A DNA stretch of 64,000 nucleotides, taken from NCBI GenBank assembly GCA_025093985.1, contig JACAAK010000002.1, forward strand, positions 2,046,001 through 2,110,000, in the 5' to 3' direction. Positions within the stretch are counted from its first letter, which is position 1; each line of letters starts with the position of its first letter. Below, one piece after another: positions 42,318-55,500 of this stretch. Source of the DNA: Calvatia gigantea (lineage: Eukaryota; Basidiomycota; Agaricomycetes; Agaricales; Lycoperdaceae). The notes under the pieces are model-generated. The model did no database searches. It was not told the origin of the DNA and saw only the letters and a list, made by a program, of their open reading frames with translations. Made by a program: the position numbers and the translations under genes.

Positions 42318-45070
42318 TCACGACGAGGCATACAGCTTCACGACGCCATCAGCCCCGGCACTGACCATAACTGGTAGAGTTGGATGGAACTCGACATCAA
42401 GAACACCCTCCCGGGCCTTCTCTCGGTGAGTTGTGATCTCTTGAATACATGATCGTGATCCGGCCATATCCCAAAAACGGACGGAGCAGTCGTGGCTGCT
42501 CGAAACTAGGGTGAACCCTGGCGCATCTATTGATAGTGATGTGACGCCATCAAGGTGAGCTAGCATCGAGTGTGTGCATTGTCCTGGGTGACAGGATTAG
42601 CGGACAAGTACTTTAGAAATCATGCTAGTCTCAAACCTGTAAGAACATCAAAAATTTTGATATACTTATCCTCGTGAGCTGTCACAAGAATAGGCATGCT
42701 GGGATGAGATGTGATGCAATTGATCTGCGTTGCAGGTGTGCCATCTTTGACAACGAATCAGATGAGAAGAGGTTACATTCTTGGTTGCAATTACGTACCG
42801 TGTGTTGTGTCACTCTGCAAACGCATTGCTTCCTTGCCAGTCTCAATATCGAAGATCTTAACAATTGCATTCTGATATGCGACTGCGACTTTCATGAGGT
42901 CCGTTTTTAAGACCTCGACTGAGGTGGCGCCTGGAACGTCGATATCATCGTCAAAGTCGTTATTGCTATCAAGGCCGTTCCAACGCCATGATAGTTTCAA
43001 TGATCCGCCACCGGAAGGTCCACTAACATCCCAAACTTTCACGGCGCCCTCTGCACCACAACTAATCAGGGTGCCCTCGTCCTTGGCAAGGGCGAGATCC
43101 CATACAGCATCGGTATGGCCTATGAGTTCTCCACGCGCCCGTGTTTCATCATAAGGCGCATACGTGGTATGAGATGGTGCAGGCAACGCCCATATCCTGA
43201 TGGAGGAATCCAAGGATGCTGAGTATAGAAGTTGTTTGGAAGGGGAATGAATCAATCGTGTGATTGCTGCTGAATGGCCGCGGAGTGTAAGTTGAGGTTC
43301 GACCTCCGTCGTTGGCCGGGCGCTATAAGGTTTGGATGAGGTCGAAGAACTCGATGCATCAAGGAGAATTACACACGAAGATGATGCGAGGCTAGAAACT
43401 TCCATCCGCCAAATTTTCATTGTGCAGTCATCACCCCCTGTCGCTAAACAGAGTTCGTTGGGGTGGAATGCTACTGCCCTGACAGCATCCAGATGACTGC
43501 GGTAGGGTTTTGTTAGCAACGTGGATCAAAGTATTGTTTATGAAAGCTACCAACTTCCTAAGGGTTCGTTTGGCCTTCCATACTTTAGCATCTTCACCTC
43601 CCCCAACGTCTGACGAGTCTTCGTCATCTATTTCCATTTCCGCATCCTTCAGTTCGTCGTCGTCGTCCCTTCGTGGGTCCCACGCATGAACACCTGTTTG
43701 ATTTTCCTTTGCTAGACGGGTTTGTTCTGCGGCTTCGTGAGATTGCCGCAACTTCTCTTTCCATTCGCCAGCATCGTCGGGGCGGTAAATAGCAGTTATC
43801 TGTCTGCCATCTAATTCCGACTCCTTTTCTTTTTCAGCAGGAGTGGCGGGAGATGAAGATAGTTGCTGAGTTGAGTTGAAGGGAGTCTGGGCCGAGATTG
43901 GTTGGTTTACCGTAGCTGAGGGATTACTACGTTCCAATAATGGAATCTGGGATCCCGGGGTCGCTGGGGCAGGAGAAGATCCTGACAACGAGTTGATACC
44001 GTTCAGTAGCGGAAATTCTTTCCCCCCCTCAGGTAGAACCTTTCGTGGTCTGCCATTATAAGGAAGCTGGTCAAAGGAAGGGACATTAGGAAGAGAAAGG
44101 GGTATCGAGGAGTTATTAAGAAGAGGTCGGTTGGGTAATGGGTTCATAGCCTGCGGCGACGTTAAGTAGGAAATCTCTTGGAGACATCTGAATGGGGGTT
44201 CAAAGCGCGTCTCTGGAACTGAGAATAGGTCCAACGCACTGTTTGAGATAGTCTCGGCTGCGAGCTCTGCTTTTTGGGTCGCGTCCAAGGGGAACTTTGC
44301 CATGGCTGGCTAGGGTGGATGCTAAAAAGAAAAAAGAATGTCAAACAGGTCCTGAAAGCAGACGAGAGACAGATCCACCTCCAATGCCTAATATAAGTCC
44401 ACCGTTTGACATTCGACTCTCAGGGAGCGGGGAGTCTATGAAATGGAATAAGCGGAGACACGCCAAAGTAAAACGGCAAGATGGACCTTCACTCCGAGGA
44501 GAACTCCCGCCGCTTTCTCCCTTATGACTTCCTGAATCGTCCTTGGAACCAGTTGACGACCCGTGAGCCTGGATGGCCGCTAGCTTCGACGGAGGGTTGG
44601 ACTGAGAAGAAGTCTGGTTGTGTTGTTTCGAACTGAATACCCACATCAGACAACGAACCGGACTCGAGAATTACCCGCTCACCGTTCCATACGCAAAACA
44701 AATTCGAGCATTTTAATTCGACGCATAAGGTCAAGTTTGACATTGTCAAATGACCGTTTCTCTCCTTCTAGCAGCGCAATCCGGGCCTGGGGTGTTTGTA
44801 AGACTAAGAATGCGCAACCGGGTCGGCGGAAAACATGAAACTGACTCGCATTTCCGCTCTCTCAATCTCCCATTCGTTTCTGTCGCGCTCGTAACGTCTC
44901 CATTCTGACTGGAGGAAATGGAGTACACTGGAAAGGGTAACGTCCTGGCCATTCTGTGGTGGTGGTGGCGGGATAGCATTTTGTTGGTTTTGATGCTGTT
45001 GGGGTTGCTGCTGCTGTTGACCCTGCTGTTGCTGGTTGTTAGGCGGCAGGCCTTGCAGTGAGCCCAGCAT
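42318..45070 (-). CDS. Striatin-family scaffold of the STRIPAK complex (PRO11/Far8 type)
   Basis: Striatins hold PP2A, Mob3, kinases and Far proteins together in STRIPAK, which controls cell fusion, fruiting-body development and growth in fungi. The start at 45070 is followed by a poly-Gln/Pro stretch, then the conserved coiled coil [39 protein letters not shown] and [16 protein letters not shown], the dimer and PP2A-binding part. After two more introns come [17 protein letters not shown] and [19 protein letters not shown], diagnostic for striatins. The acidic middle precedes the C-terminal WD40 propeller: [101 protein letters not shown] and [22 protein letters not shown]. About 750 residues. 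The ATG at 44303 is out of frame with the conserved region and is not the start. Confidence 0.92.
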
Positions 45071-45314
45071 GGATATTTTGCGTGGAAGAAAGTAAGAGAA
45101 AGAGAGCGATATTGGGAGACTGAGACGTGATTGGTGGATTCAGGCTGGCAACTCATGTGCAAGAAACATTAAACACAAACAAAGCCAAAGCTTTCCCTTC
45201 CATCCCATCCAAAAACTCACTACACCCACGAGTTAGACTATAATCACTGATTTACTCTACTTCTTGCCACTCCTACAGCCGTGTCAGTCAAAAGCCATTT
45301 TCAGAGTGTCCTAC

Positions 45315-45662
45315 TCACTTCTTGATCCCCCCACCACCCATGGGACCACCTAAGAAGATGTGTGAGCCAAACACTAAAAGCCATCACCACCGCGCATACC
45401 TTTCAGAGCTGTAGAATTTTCAGAGTTAGTACAATTGCCAACGGCACCATCAGAAGTGCAACGACCATACCTTTGTCCTTCGCAGCCTTTAAGGCTTCCT
45501 GCTCAGCCTTCTTCTTCTCCTTGAATGCAATTTCATCCTCAGTCTCCTCCTTCTTCTCCTTCTTGGGGGCCTGTCCGACAGATCATCAGCGTATTAACTT
45601 GACCCTTTGTCTGAATGCCCTACCTTCAACGGCTTCAATTTCCCGCCTTGTCGACTGGACAT
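45315..45662 (-). CDS. tma7: Tma7-like translation-machinery-associated protein
   Basis: Tma7 (CCDC72 in animals) is a tiny, highly charged ribosome-associated protein of about 64 residues. Four exons: 45662-45624 (MSSRQGGKLKPLK), a second (APKKEKKEETEDEIAFKEKK and KAEQEALKAAKDK), a 9 nt exon at 45408-45400 (CTCTGAAAG), and the last one ending at 45315 (GGPMGGGGIKK). Start, Lys-rich middle and the GGxxxxGIKK end all match the family. The 9-base exon restores ALKGGP in frame; without it Ala, Leu and Lys of this join are lost. The gene's start is only 188 bases from that of the secreted peptidase gene, so they share a promoter region. Confidence 0.9.
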
Positions 45663-45850
45663 GATTAGTGACGCTGAAGTCAACGACAGGTTAACAACCC
45701 AACGATCTTCTTCTCCCTTGTTTGTTCCAAACGCCTCAGGACAATAACACCGCCACCGCAGCACCGTCCAATGAATCAGACCTCCAGTGACCTTGGTCCT
45801 TGACTGAGTATTCTGGATCCCGGCACCTCTTCACATAGAGAGAACAGCGG

Positions 45851-48800
45851 ATGAACTTTATTCCTTATCAACTTTGGCTCCTGTTTCCGTGGTTGTATTG
45901 TGCGATGGCGATGGCACAACTTCAAGCCACCATCACTCGAAATCAGGACCAACTCTGGGAATTAACATTGTCCAGGGACTGGGATGTCCTTGGTCCGTTC
46001 CCAATTCACGCACGAGAACAGCAGTTTCTCTCGCCATCGTATCCGATAGAACGTGAGCTTCATTTTTTACTGTGCCCGTTCCCTCGGCCGACGGTTCCAA
46101 GTGTCCCAGCCAATCAACTGGCAGCAGAAATGGCCCTCCTCATACGCTGACAATGGCGTTGTGGAATGGTCGAAGACCAGAATGTCTGACGACGGCGTGT
46201 TGGAAATTTCGTTCCCTCAAGTAAGGTGATGATATGAGAATACCCGGTCACCGATAACGTGCTGACAACGTAGGTGGGAGAATCTCCGTCAAACGGAAGG
46301 GTGGGGCGCCCTACAACACCATGCCGTTCTCCGAGGAACTATCACTCTGACCCCTCCTCGTGATCCGAACTCTGCACGGATCCGACTTAGGCTCCTTGTA
46401 CAACTCAAACAAGGATCATATTTTACTATCGTACCCACTAACAGCACACAACGGCACGGCCTGGTACCGGAATGGTATGCAGGAAACATTTACGACATGG
46501 AACGAGCCATACCGCGCGCAGTGGATCTACCATTCACTCCAGACTCTTCCACCCCAACCCAGTTTCATATTTTCGTCAGTGGAGATTATGAGGTGGCGCA
46601 TTGCATTTTCATTTCACTCAACCTGCTTACTAAAGAGATCGACCTCGAAGATAAGACTCTTCGGGGATCCACGGAGGTATAACACAGAGATACCGACTCA
46701 AGTAATTGGTTTGTCCATGGGAATTGAGTACATACGCAAGATTGTACGACATGAATCGTCCCAAGATGTACTGTGCGATTTCGTTGACGGCTATGCATTC
46801 GGCAATGCGATTGGCGTAGCATTACGCAGTATCTCCAATTGGGCAACCGTCACTCACATCTCATCTCAACATCCAGTACTGTCGTATATTTCATAACGAC
46901 GCGCATTGGCGTACTGATTCCCAACCCGTAGGAAGTGCAACTCCAGCTAAGGCACTCAATCAGGATAGCACCGTCACAACTGCGTGTGGTACCGCTAAAT
47001 CTTGCGCAGGATCAACCCTTCTACGGGGATCAACTCGAGCTGGTAGTTACAGTGACACACGAGTCCGGCGAAGAGCAGCGCATATCCATATCTCTCCCGA
47101 TTTCTCAGCGCGAAGCGGCATCGTCGGATGAACACACGGGTTTTAAAGCAACCTCTTTATTTGGGGACACGATGCCGACCGCATTTTTGGCTCTACCACC
47201 AATGGGCCAACCTCAAAGCATCTATCCGCCTATCTTAGCGCTCCGTAAGTTAATCACTATTTTTTTTTTGACAAATATAATTGGTTTCTTGCTTCAGATG
47301 GCGCAGGTGTGGATATCATCAACCAACCCTTCTGGGCTCAGTCGTTACCACCCAATAATCGCAGCTGGATCATCTTACCGACTGGTCGTACCTCTTGGGT
47401 AAGAACTGCTTGATAGAATGGATCATTTATTGATTCTCCCAAGGGGTTGGATTGGCACGGCCCGAGCGCTCAAGATGCTTGGGATTGTGTGGACGCCCTC
47501 TCGCGCATTCTCAAGAATTCTTCATGGAAAGAGACTGCCTTTGAAACTGGTACACCCGTCATTCTCGTAGGCCATTCCAATGGGGGACAAGGGGCGTGGT
47601 ACCTCAGTTCCCGGTACCCCGATAGAGTCGTAGCCGTTGTCCCTGCTGCTGGGTACATCAAATCGCAGGCCTACGTACCGTTGATCATGTCAAGGTGTGA
47701 CCGTCGGTATCTCACTTGCAGTCCCTTGATAACACGCTTCCTCGTTCACTAACCCACTCTCAACTTTAACATCCAATGGCCCATGGTTTGCCTGGACAGA
47801 TCTGCGCACTTCATAGATCCTGCATTACGTGCGGTTCTGGAGTCATCCTTGACCCCAGACGACAATGATCTATTTTTGACGAATGTTGTGAGCAAACCTG
47901 TGCTTGTGGTACATGGGTCCGTTCCTATATGGTAATTTCTGGTGAGTACACTGACCACAATCCCTTTTCGGTAGAGGGGAGGATGATAACGTACCCGTGT
48001 GGCATGGCCGAGAGTCCTTCAGCGTCGTGAAGACATGGTCTTTAGTCCAGGGTGTTGAGTCTGATATTACGTAAGTCGCCTGGACCTCGTCTTCAATCAT
48101 TCAAACATCTCAGCGCAGCTGAATAGGTTCAAGGAAGACAAGGGACAAGGTCACTGGTACCCTACCGTGTTTGCGAATGATCAAGTTCAGCAGTTTATTT
48201 CGAGGGAGACGGAGCGATATGAGCGAACAAGCGGTTCTGAGGTTTTTGAACCGTTCATTCTAACAATTTTTAGACCGGAGGAAAGTGGGAGTTTGAATGG
48301 CTGGAAGATCGAAGAGGTGAAATATCCTGGAAAGTGCGGTTCACCCTTCATTCTGTCACTTATGTTGTACGTCTGACTTTTATCGCAGACTAGCAAGGCT
48401 CGTTGTGGCTCCTTCAGGTGTTGAGAATACCCTTGAAGTCCGAACGATCAACGTCAAAAGATTCTCCATCCTTCGAGTGCCCGCACCCTGTTCTGCCCTT
48501 CGGGTTGATAGCAACGACCTCTCGCTTGATTTCCCAAGCCGGAGCCCAATCCACTTCGAACAAGATATTTCTTCTTACGATTGGAAAGTGTGTATGCATG
48601 ACCCCTGCGCCTGATATTTTGCCCACCCTCTCCCAGATATTGACGACGGAACCGACCTTGAAGCCTTCTGCTCCATCGCGGCTACAGTCTGTCCTCTCGG
48701 GTAGAGGACCAATTACCTTCGTTCTACCTTCTTCCCTAGCTCAAAATAGCAACTACGCGTCGTTGGGTCTTCGCTTAGCTCACGACCTGCACGTCTATCA

Positions 48801-49299
48801 TCGGTTGGACGCGGAACTGGTTCGTGACTATGAGGTGACAGTTCAAAGTGGATCCAGCTGGCCGAAAAACAACGTTGTTTTGATCGGAAGTCTGAGGCAT
48901 TCCTTGATCCGATATGTGCTAGAGCGGAACGAAACGCCAATAGGTTTGAGGGATGGCCAGCTAACGTTGAACAACCGCATTGTCAGAAGAAACGGAGTCG
49001 AGGGCCTCGTGTTTGTACATCCACATCCGACTTCCTCAGACGCACTCATGATGCTCATCATTGCCGAGGACGCTGGGGCCCTCGAGCAGGCGGCACGGTT
49101 GTTCCCTATAAGAACCGGCATAGCGGTACCTTCTTGGGTCATTCTAGCGGCCCCCATGGATAGAATAGGTGCAGCTGGGATATCGGGAGCAGGGTCCGTC
49201 ACGTCCTTTCTTCCTTGTCAGGTGTTGACTGTCAAATGCAGAGTCTGGGGCTCTAACTGGACGTGGAACGAAGTCTTTTCATGGTCCGATTTTCTTTGA
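45851..49299 (+). CDS. Secreted S9-type serine peptidase (prolyl oligopeptidase fold)
   Basis: A large secreted alpha/beta hydrolase, roughly 950 residues, in about ten exons. The start has a signal peptide ([20 protein letters not shown]) with likely cleavage before QLQ. The N-terminal half is beta-rich. The catalytic part has the nucleophile motif [17 protein letters not shown], an Asp in [11 protein letters not shown] and a His in [11 protein letters not shown], giving a Ser-Asp-His triad. The C-terminal part ([62 protein letters not shown], then [18 protein letters not shown]) matches the long C-terminal extension of fungal secreted S9-like proteins. The last intron (48 nt) is in frame. 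Many of these proteins are annotated only by fold; the peptidase activity is inferred. The exact boundaries between 46020 and 46280 are tentative. Confidence 0.82.
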
Positions 49300-49503
49300 A
49301 AATATCTTAGCTGGCGTTTGGGTAGGTGGTGTTAAGTTAATTGTCGTACACGTTGTTACAATACAGTATGCAGTATAAAAAACCCAGATAAAGACATGTC
49401 GGAGATGCGTGAAAAGATAGCAATTACAAAGACAAAAATCTACTGTTGGAATATCGATTCTGCGACCTGTAGCAACCGGTGTCACGGGTGGGGCGGCAGA
49501 CGT
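49300..49503. terminator. Convergent 3' ends of peptidase and NOT1 genes
   Basis: Two stop codons face each other across 204 bases. The 3' untranslated regions and polyadenylation sites of both genes must lie or overlap here, so antisense overlap of transcripts is likely. Confidence 0.4.
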
Positions 49504-52500
49504 TCACGATAAGTTACGACGCACGCTATCGAGCAGGACCGTGACTTCAGGAGCAACGCGGATGAATTCCTTGGTCCAGAACTCATATTTTGGATTGCGG
49601 AGCAACTCGATGAATGTGACTAAGGCTCCCCACGGATGTGGTCGGTGAACAATGAAACGCTCGAGAAGGACTTTGGTCATGATCTCCCGGAACCTGTCAT
49701 CCTTTACCTCTAGGAAAAGGTGGAGCATGAGGGAGCTGAACCAATGAGTATGAGCGTTCGGGTAGCGCAAATGTAAAGCCATTGAGCTTAAGAGGTGATG
49801 TGTTCCTGAGCAAAATGTAAATACGTGTGGGATGAAGGAATATGAAATGAACTACCTTCGTCGTCAAGGTTGTTGGAGAGATACTGCAAGGCAACAACAC
49901 CAGGATCACTTACGACGAAAAGCGAAGATCCGCTTCGAGCCTTGGCTTGTGCAACAGACGAAACACCGATGAACATTACAAGCGAGTTGATCAAGGGGAT
50001 GTTGTAGCTTTCGGTTGCCTCTTCAGGAATTCCGGGAAGCTTGAGACGGTCTTTGAGCGAGGCCAGGAAAGAAGCAGAGCCACGGCCAAGGAGATACTGT
50101 TCCAGGTGAGTCCGCAACTCGCCGTTCTTGAGACCGGAGCTGAAGTCAGAGAGGATGGGCGGGATAGGACCCATCTCGGGAATGGAGTCGAACAGTTGGT
50201 TGCGAAGATTGGGGTCAGGAAGGATCATGGCGGGAGGGAAGGCGCTGAGAATAATATTTCGCAACTGAATGCAACGTTGGGGGATGACGTCACACAAGGT
50301 AAAATAGTATTCGCTCAAAAACTCGGGAAAATCGTGAAGGAGGACGAGAAGAAGACGAAGGCCGCCACGATATAGGTCCTTTGCAGCGTTCTGCAAGTCA
50401 GCATGCTTCAGGAACGGGGCTAAGAATTTGAAGAGAGAGACAAGGAGCTTATGGAAGGTAGACCAACCCTGGATTGGCGTCAATATGTATATGTCAGCGG
50501 AGGGAGGTAACACTTACTTCCCGGTTCTCTGACATCAAGAGCTTAGGCATGAAGAGCCTGTGAGAGATAAGGCACATCCAGGAGAACGCAAAGCCTGGGA
50601 AGTATGTCGGTTGAAGTGAGCTGTATGTATCGCTGATAGCGATCAGCAGTTGGAAGTAGACGGGGCCGAGGTGGTTTTCCATGGAGTGGAGGTCATTGAC
50701 GAGGCTAGAGAAGAACCTGAAGAAAGGCTTCTGCTGGAACGCAGCGCCTTGTTCCTCGTGCAAATTGGCCAGCACGAGGACAAAAATAGACAGGATCTTC
50801 GTCAGATAGTGGACCTTGGCTTGGTCGTTGTTGACTCCCGAAGCATCGCCATGGTATTTGATAATATACACAATGAGCCTCGACATGGCATCCAAAGCCT
50901 GGAAAGCATAGGCAAAGTCGTTGGAGGCAACGCACTTGACATAGCTGTTGACACTAGCCTCCGCACAAACTCGGAAGAAGAGGGAAGACATATCCTCGAC
51001 TTTCAGAATCCCCTGCTTCGTCAGCTGTGTGATGAAAGGTACGAAGCTCTTCTCTGGGGAATGGGAGCGCTGGAAAATGTTGACCCATTGCTGAAACCAG
51101 ACAAAAAGCTTTTCGCGCAATTGCTCGGTCTCAGGTTTCACTGAGGGCTGGCGCGGAGCAACCTCTGTTGTCACAGGAACGCGTCTGATACCACGGAGGT
51201 CATCAAGGAGGTGATTGACGCTATTCACTGTCAGTCGGGATTACCGCATAAATTAAAGCAGCCACGTACTCATCGTTTGCTTTCCCAGTCTTGGATATAT
51301 TATCGAGAACATCGACAGTATAGGCGAACTGGTTCTGGGTAGCCACAGGAGGATCAACAGTCAGGGCTTCTCGTATCAGGCTAGCGGCATAGGACAGAAG
51401 ATTTGAACGGGGATCTGCAGCAATCATCTTGGAAAGTTGTTGGTCAGTAACGTTGATACTTATGAGGCCACTCCTCAGCAAAGTAAGGGTAACTGGAACG
51501 TTAAATTTGCGCTATGAACAAAGTGAGATCAACAGTTCGTCCCGCCGCGCCCAAGAAGTGTACATACTTCATCATTGGCGTATAGTAGCCACTCGATGGC
51601 TTCCTTCGCCACATCTTCAAAGGAATGACAGAGCTGGTCCAGGAGCGCGACATAGACTTCCCTTCCGAGTTGAGATGAGATGTTATACAGCTTCCGAACA
51701 ATTGCTTGGGACATCATGAGCGGCGTGTGCTGGCGATCAGCCGCTTCGACCGCGAGGTATAAAATCTGGCGGACCAGATGGCGGACGTCGTGGCTGGGGG
51801 GTAATGCGGTAAGACTTTGGGTAGGGAGTTGTACCATAATGGCTTCAAGGTCCCTGGTCAGAACCTGGAAGCGCTCCATAATCTCTTGATGGCTGCGCAT
51901 GTCTTGATGAGTATCGTCATGTTCCAGACCAGGGGACTGATTGCTATAGGCGAACGAGTTGGCGGAACTCGGGCGGCTGACACTACGCTGGATCTGGGCG
52001 GCTTTAAAGAATGGTTAAAGCGATAATCTTTAGCAGGGGGGAAGTTAACATACCAAAATCCTCGTAAACAATAGCCTGGATGTTTTGAACACCGCCGGGT
52101 TTAATACGAAGAGGGTCAGGAAGACCAAGTGCGAAACTTGGGTGGGGTGTGTTGGGGTCAAAGAAGGGACCTGGGTTGCGAACCTCGCGGTGGCGCCTTC
52201 GGCTCTCAATGGAGGCAGCAAAATTTTCCTCAACGTCTGCAGCGGCTCTTTCCATAGCCACCTTCTCAATAGCTGCACATGCAACGTCCAAATTGTCTTG
52301 CATAAGTAAAAGAATCACCTGCTCTGGGACCAGTTGCTAATATATAAACTATCAGCGAGCGTCCTGGAAAAATAGGACCAGCATACCTCAGTAAATCCAT
52401 GGCTACTGAGGAAGTGTCGGAGATGGCTAGTAAGGTTGGTCCTCATTGGCTCTTTGCAGGTGACGAGTGCTAGGCTTCCTGCAAGCTTCTGAGCCATAAG

Positions 52501-55500
52501 ATGACCAGCTTTCTTCAGCTTGTCCTCGTTAGGTTCAGTTGCGTAGTCTTTAACTACTAGTTCCCGAGTGGAAATGCCAGCAATAGTCACAGACCGCTCG
52601 ACAACTGGGACAATGATCTACCAACATCTCAGTAATAATCATGCAAGAACTAGATTTTACCTACGTCACGAACGGACTGGTCCACGGCCATCTGTACAGC
52701 CCGCTTAAAAGCCTGGTTGACATTTAGTGGACTGAGTTGGGCATTGATGTGAACCTGGAGAGAAAGGGCAGACAAAATGGCTTCAATATGGTGGTTTATC
52801 GCCCGCTGATTATCGTTTTGAGGGCCAAGTACAGCATTGTCCTGCACCGCGCCATCATGCATAGAATCTTGCACCAGATCTCCGCGGAAGTCAGGTAATC
52901 CCTCCGGAGGACGAGAACGAATGATCCTGGTTGCGGTAATAGAATCAAGATTGATATCCAATGCTTTGCACAAAACTTCAATCTCAAATTTGAGGTTCAG
53001 TTTGAGCTCTGCATGGTGGTACAACTCAGCCAAGAGGCTGATGACAGCCATCAACCAAGGATTGGGCGGCCTGAAGACCTTGGAACGGGCACAAGGCTCA
53101 AGAATTTTGCAAACGAAAGGAATGGCTATAATTAGGCGACCACTCGCATATCCCTCAATCAATAGGTCCTTGAACGACAAGTTCCTGTATTTGATTGGTT
53201 GATCACGAGCTAAGGTCATTGTTCCCAACCACGAGCCAACGTTCTTGAGAATACTACGGTCAGGAGCCAGATTGTAGGGTTCGCTCAGCGTTCAACAGGG
53301 CTTGGGCCTTGACGAAAGTTTCATGAAGGATATAATGTGATAGTTCTTTGCAGTCGAGGGAATCAAGGAAGCGGAAATATAGGGAGTGGTTGTTCGGCTC
53401 AGAGCTGACACGTTGATCGACAAGGTAATGCGCAAACCAGCGTGAATATTCGTCTACAAACTGCTCGCGCATTTCTTGGATCTTGGTATCAAAGTTGCTC
53501 GGGGCGAGGTTATTGACAATGAACAGGATCTTGTCAGAAAGTTCTTCAGGCGGAGTGGCAATCTCTTCATCGATGTCGTCGGCTTTGATGGCAGTAAAGA
53601 CGGGAGCTGACTCTGGAGGAGTCCCGTTCGAGGGGACCAAGGTCATCATTTGTAAGTCTGTGTTTTCGGTGGCGGTGCCAGCAGCAAGGGTGTGTTGAAT
53701 GTTAGCCACAAGGTCAGGCCGTGCTTCAATGAAGTGGGGAATCTGAAGCAAAGCCTCGCACAACGGTCTCCACTCCACCAGACGAAACTCGAATCGGTTT
53801 AAGGCCTGCATGCCGAATTTAAACAAATTGGTATGAGAAGGACAGTTGAGGGCGTCAAGGATGTAGCGTATCGCGATACCAAGAGGGATATAATCAATGA
53901 GTTGGTGGCGAATAAGGGAGCCGAAGAGGTAGGCCGTGAGACCCAGTTCGCGGGTAGGGTAATCGGATTGGAAGAACCTATACTCGTCGAAGAGGAAGTG
54001 GAGCATGCAGGAAAATAGTTCATGGTCGCGAGAATTCTTGGAAGTTTTGAAACGTTGGAGCATATTAATAACATCATCGATTGATGTAGCAGCGTCGTAC
54101 ATCTGCTTGTAAATGTTGTCGACTTCAGCTTCGATGTCTGGAGAATAGCTCATCACAGCGAAACCCGGCTCTGTCTCGGCACCAGGTATAAGGTTCATAA
54201 GACGTGGATGAATTTGCAGACACGCGTTCCGGACTTCCAAGCAAGCCTCAACATCACCCTCGAGCATAAGTTCGGTACTATTGGGAGAGTTGGGTCAATA
54301 TCAACAACACAAGCGTAAAAAAAATTTAATGACCTGCTTCTCAAGACTCTCAAGATGATGGTTACGGTATGAGCGTTCAACGGCATGGTTCTACCTTCAA
54401 TGGGAGTTTCAGAGAGGCGGCAAGCTTTCTCACTCTCCATCTTGGCCTCTAAGAAAGCGATGACCGAATGCAGGAACTCTCCACGGTAGCGATTGACATG
54501 GTCCTGCAACCATTTATCCAGGTTCAGGTATTCACGTCGTGATGCTAACGCAGCAACATCAAGGGCAAACGTGAACGGTCGAACCTCCAAGAGAGCTTCT
54601 AGAATCTGCAAGAACTGGTAAACGTTCGAATGGGCTTGTGAACAAAAGGAGAGACAACCTACTTTCAAATCTTGAGCAACGTCCAAAATACGAGTGATAT
54701 TCAAGTTGTTCTCGTCATAGAAATCACGGAAGGCGGTGGTTAAGTAGTTTGGTTCGATTTGCCAAATTCTCATGAAAACTAGCTGGTGGTTCGGATGACC
54801 AGCGAGGAACATTGAGAGTAGCTTGCGCGAATATTCAAGGCGGATATCATTCCACTTGGGATCCTGCAACCGAAGCCTTAGTCCCCGCAAGAATCGAGCT
54901 TTGATATACGTGTGAGAACGCACCGGAACCTGAAGCAAGCCCAAGTGAACCAACTCTGCACTAATCTTGATCGCTTTGTCCAACATTTCACGAACACTCG
55001 CGCGTATTTCCACCTCATCCGACCCAGCGAGGCGCACTAAGACTTGGAACAGTTCGAGCGAATTCCAAGTATGATTCTGGACATTAGCTGCGAGAGCCCT
55101 GATGGTAGGACTCGCGATTGAAACGTCGTCAACGGTGACAATCCTACGACCAGGGAGACTAACGAAGTTAAACGTGTCCGACGGCAGAGAAAGGAGGGCG
55201 TCGAGGAGGCGTAATTGATACAGAGAGTTATTCCACGTTTCCCAGAATCCGGTTACAACATGAGGTTCAACGTCCCGAGGCGCGTTGAGGAGAATGGATA
55301 TCAAAAGCTTCAAAGTTGCGGTATCCACGCCATGTCGGTCCGGCCAGTCGAAAGACTTGATGACACCTGGCCAATTGAGCTTCACACGCTGGATGCAAGT
55401 TCAAGTTAGTCCTGCAAAATAGATGGTATCCATACTTACGAAGCTCGCGAGAGTATGGATGAGCGCCCCCACATCGCACAACGGCGTGCCATCTACAGCC

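Noticed and set aside
44162..44344. Start of a separate gene at 44303 ([11 protein letters not shown] frame)
   Set aside because: The conserved striatin segment [17 protein letters not shown] reads in another frame across this ATG and splices to [11 protein letters not shown], so this is internal to striatin.
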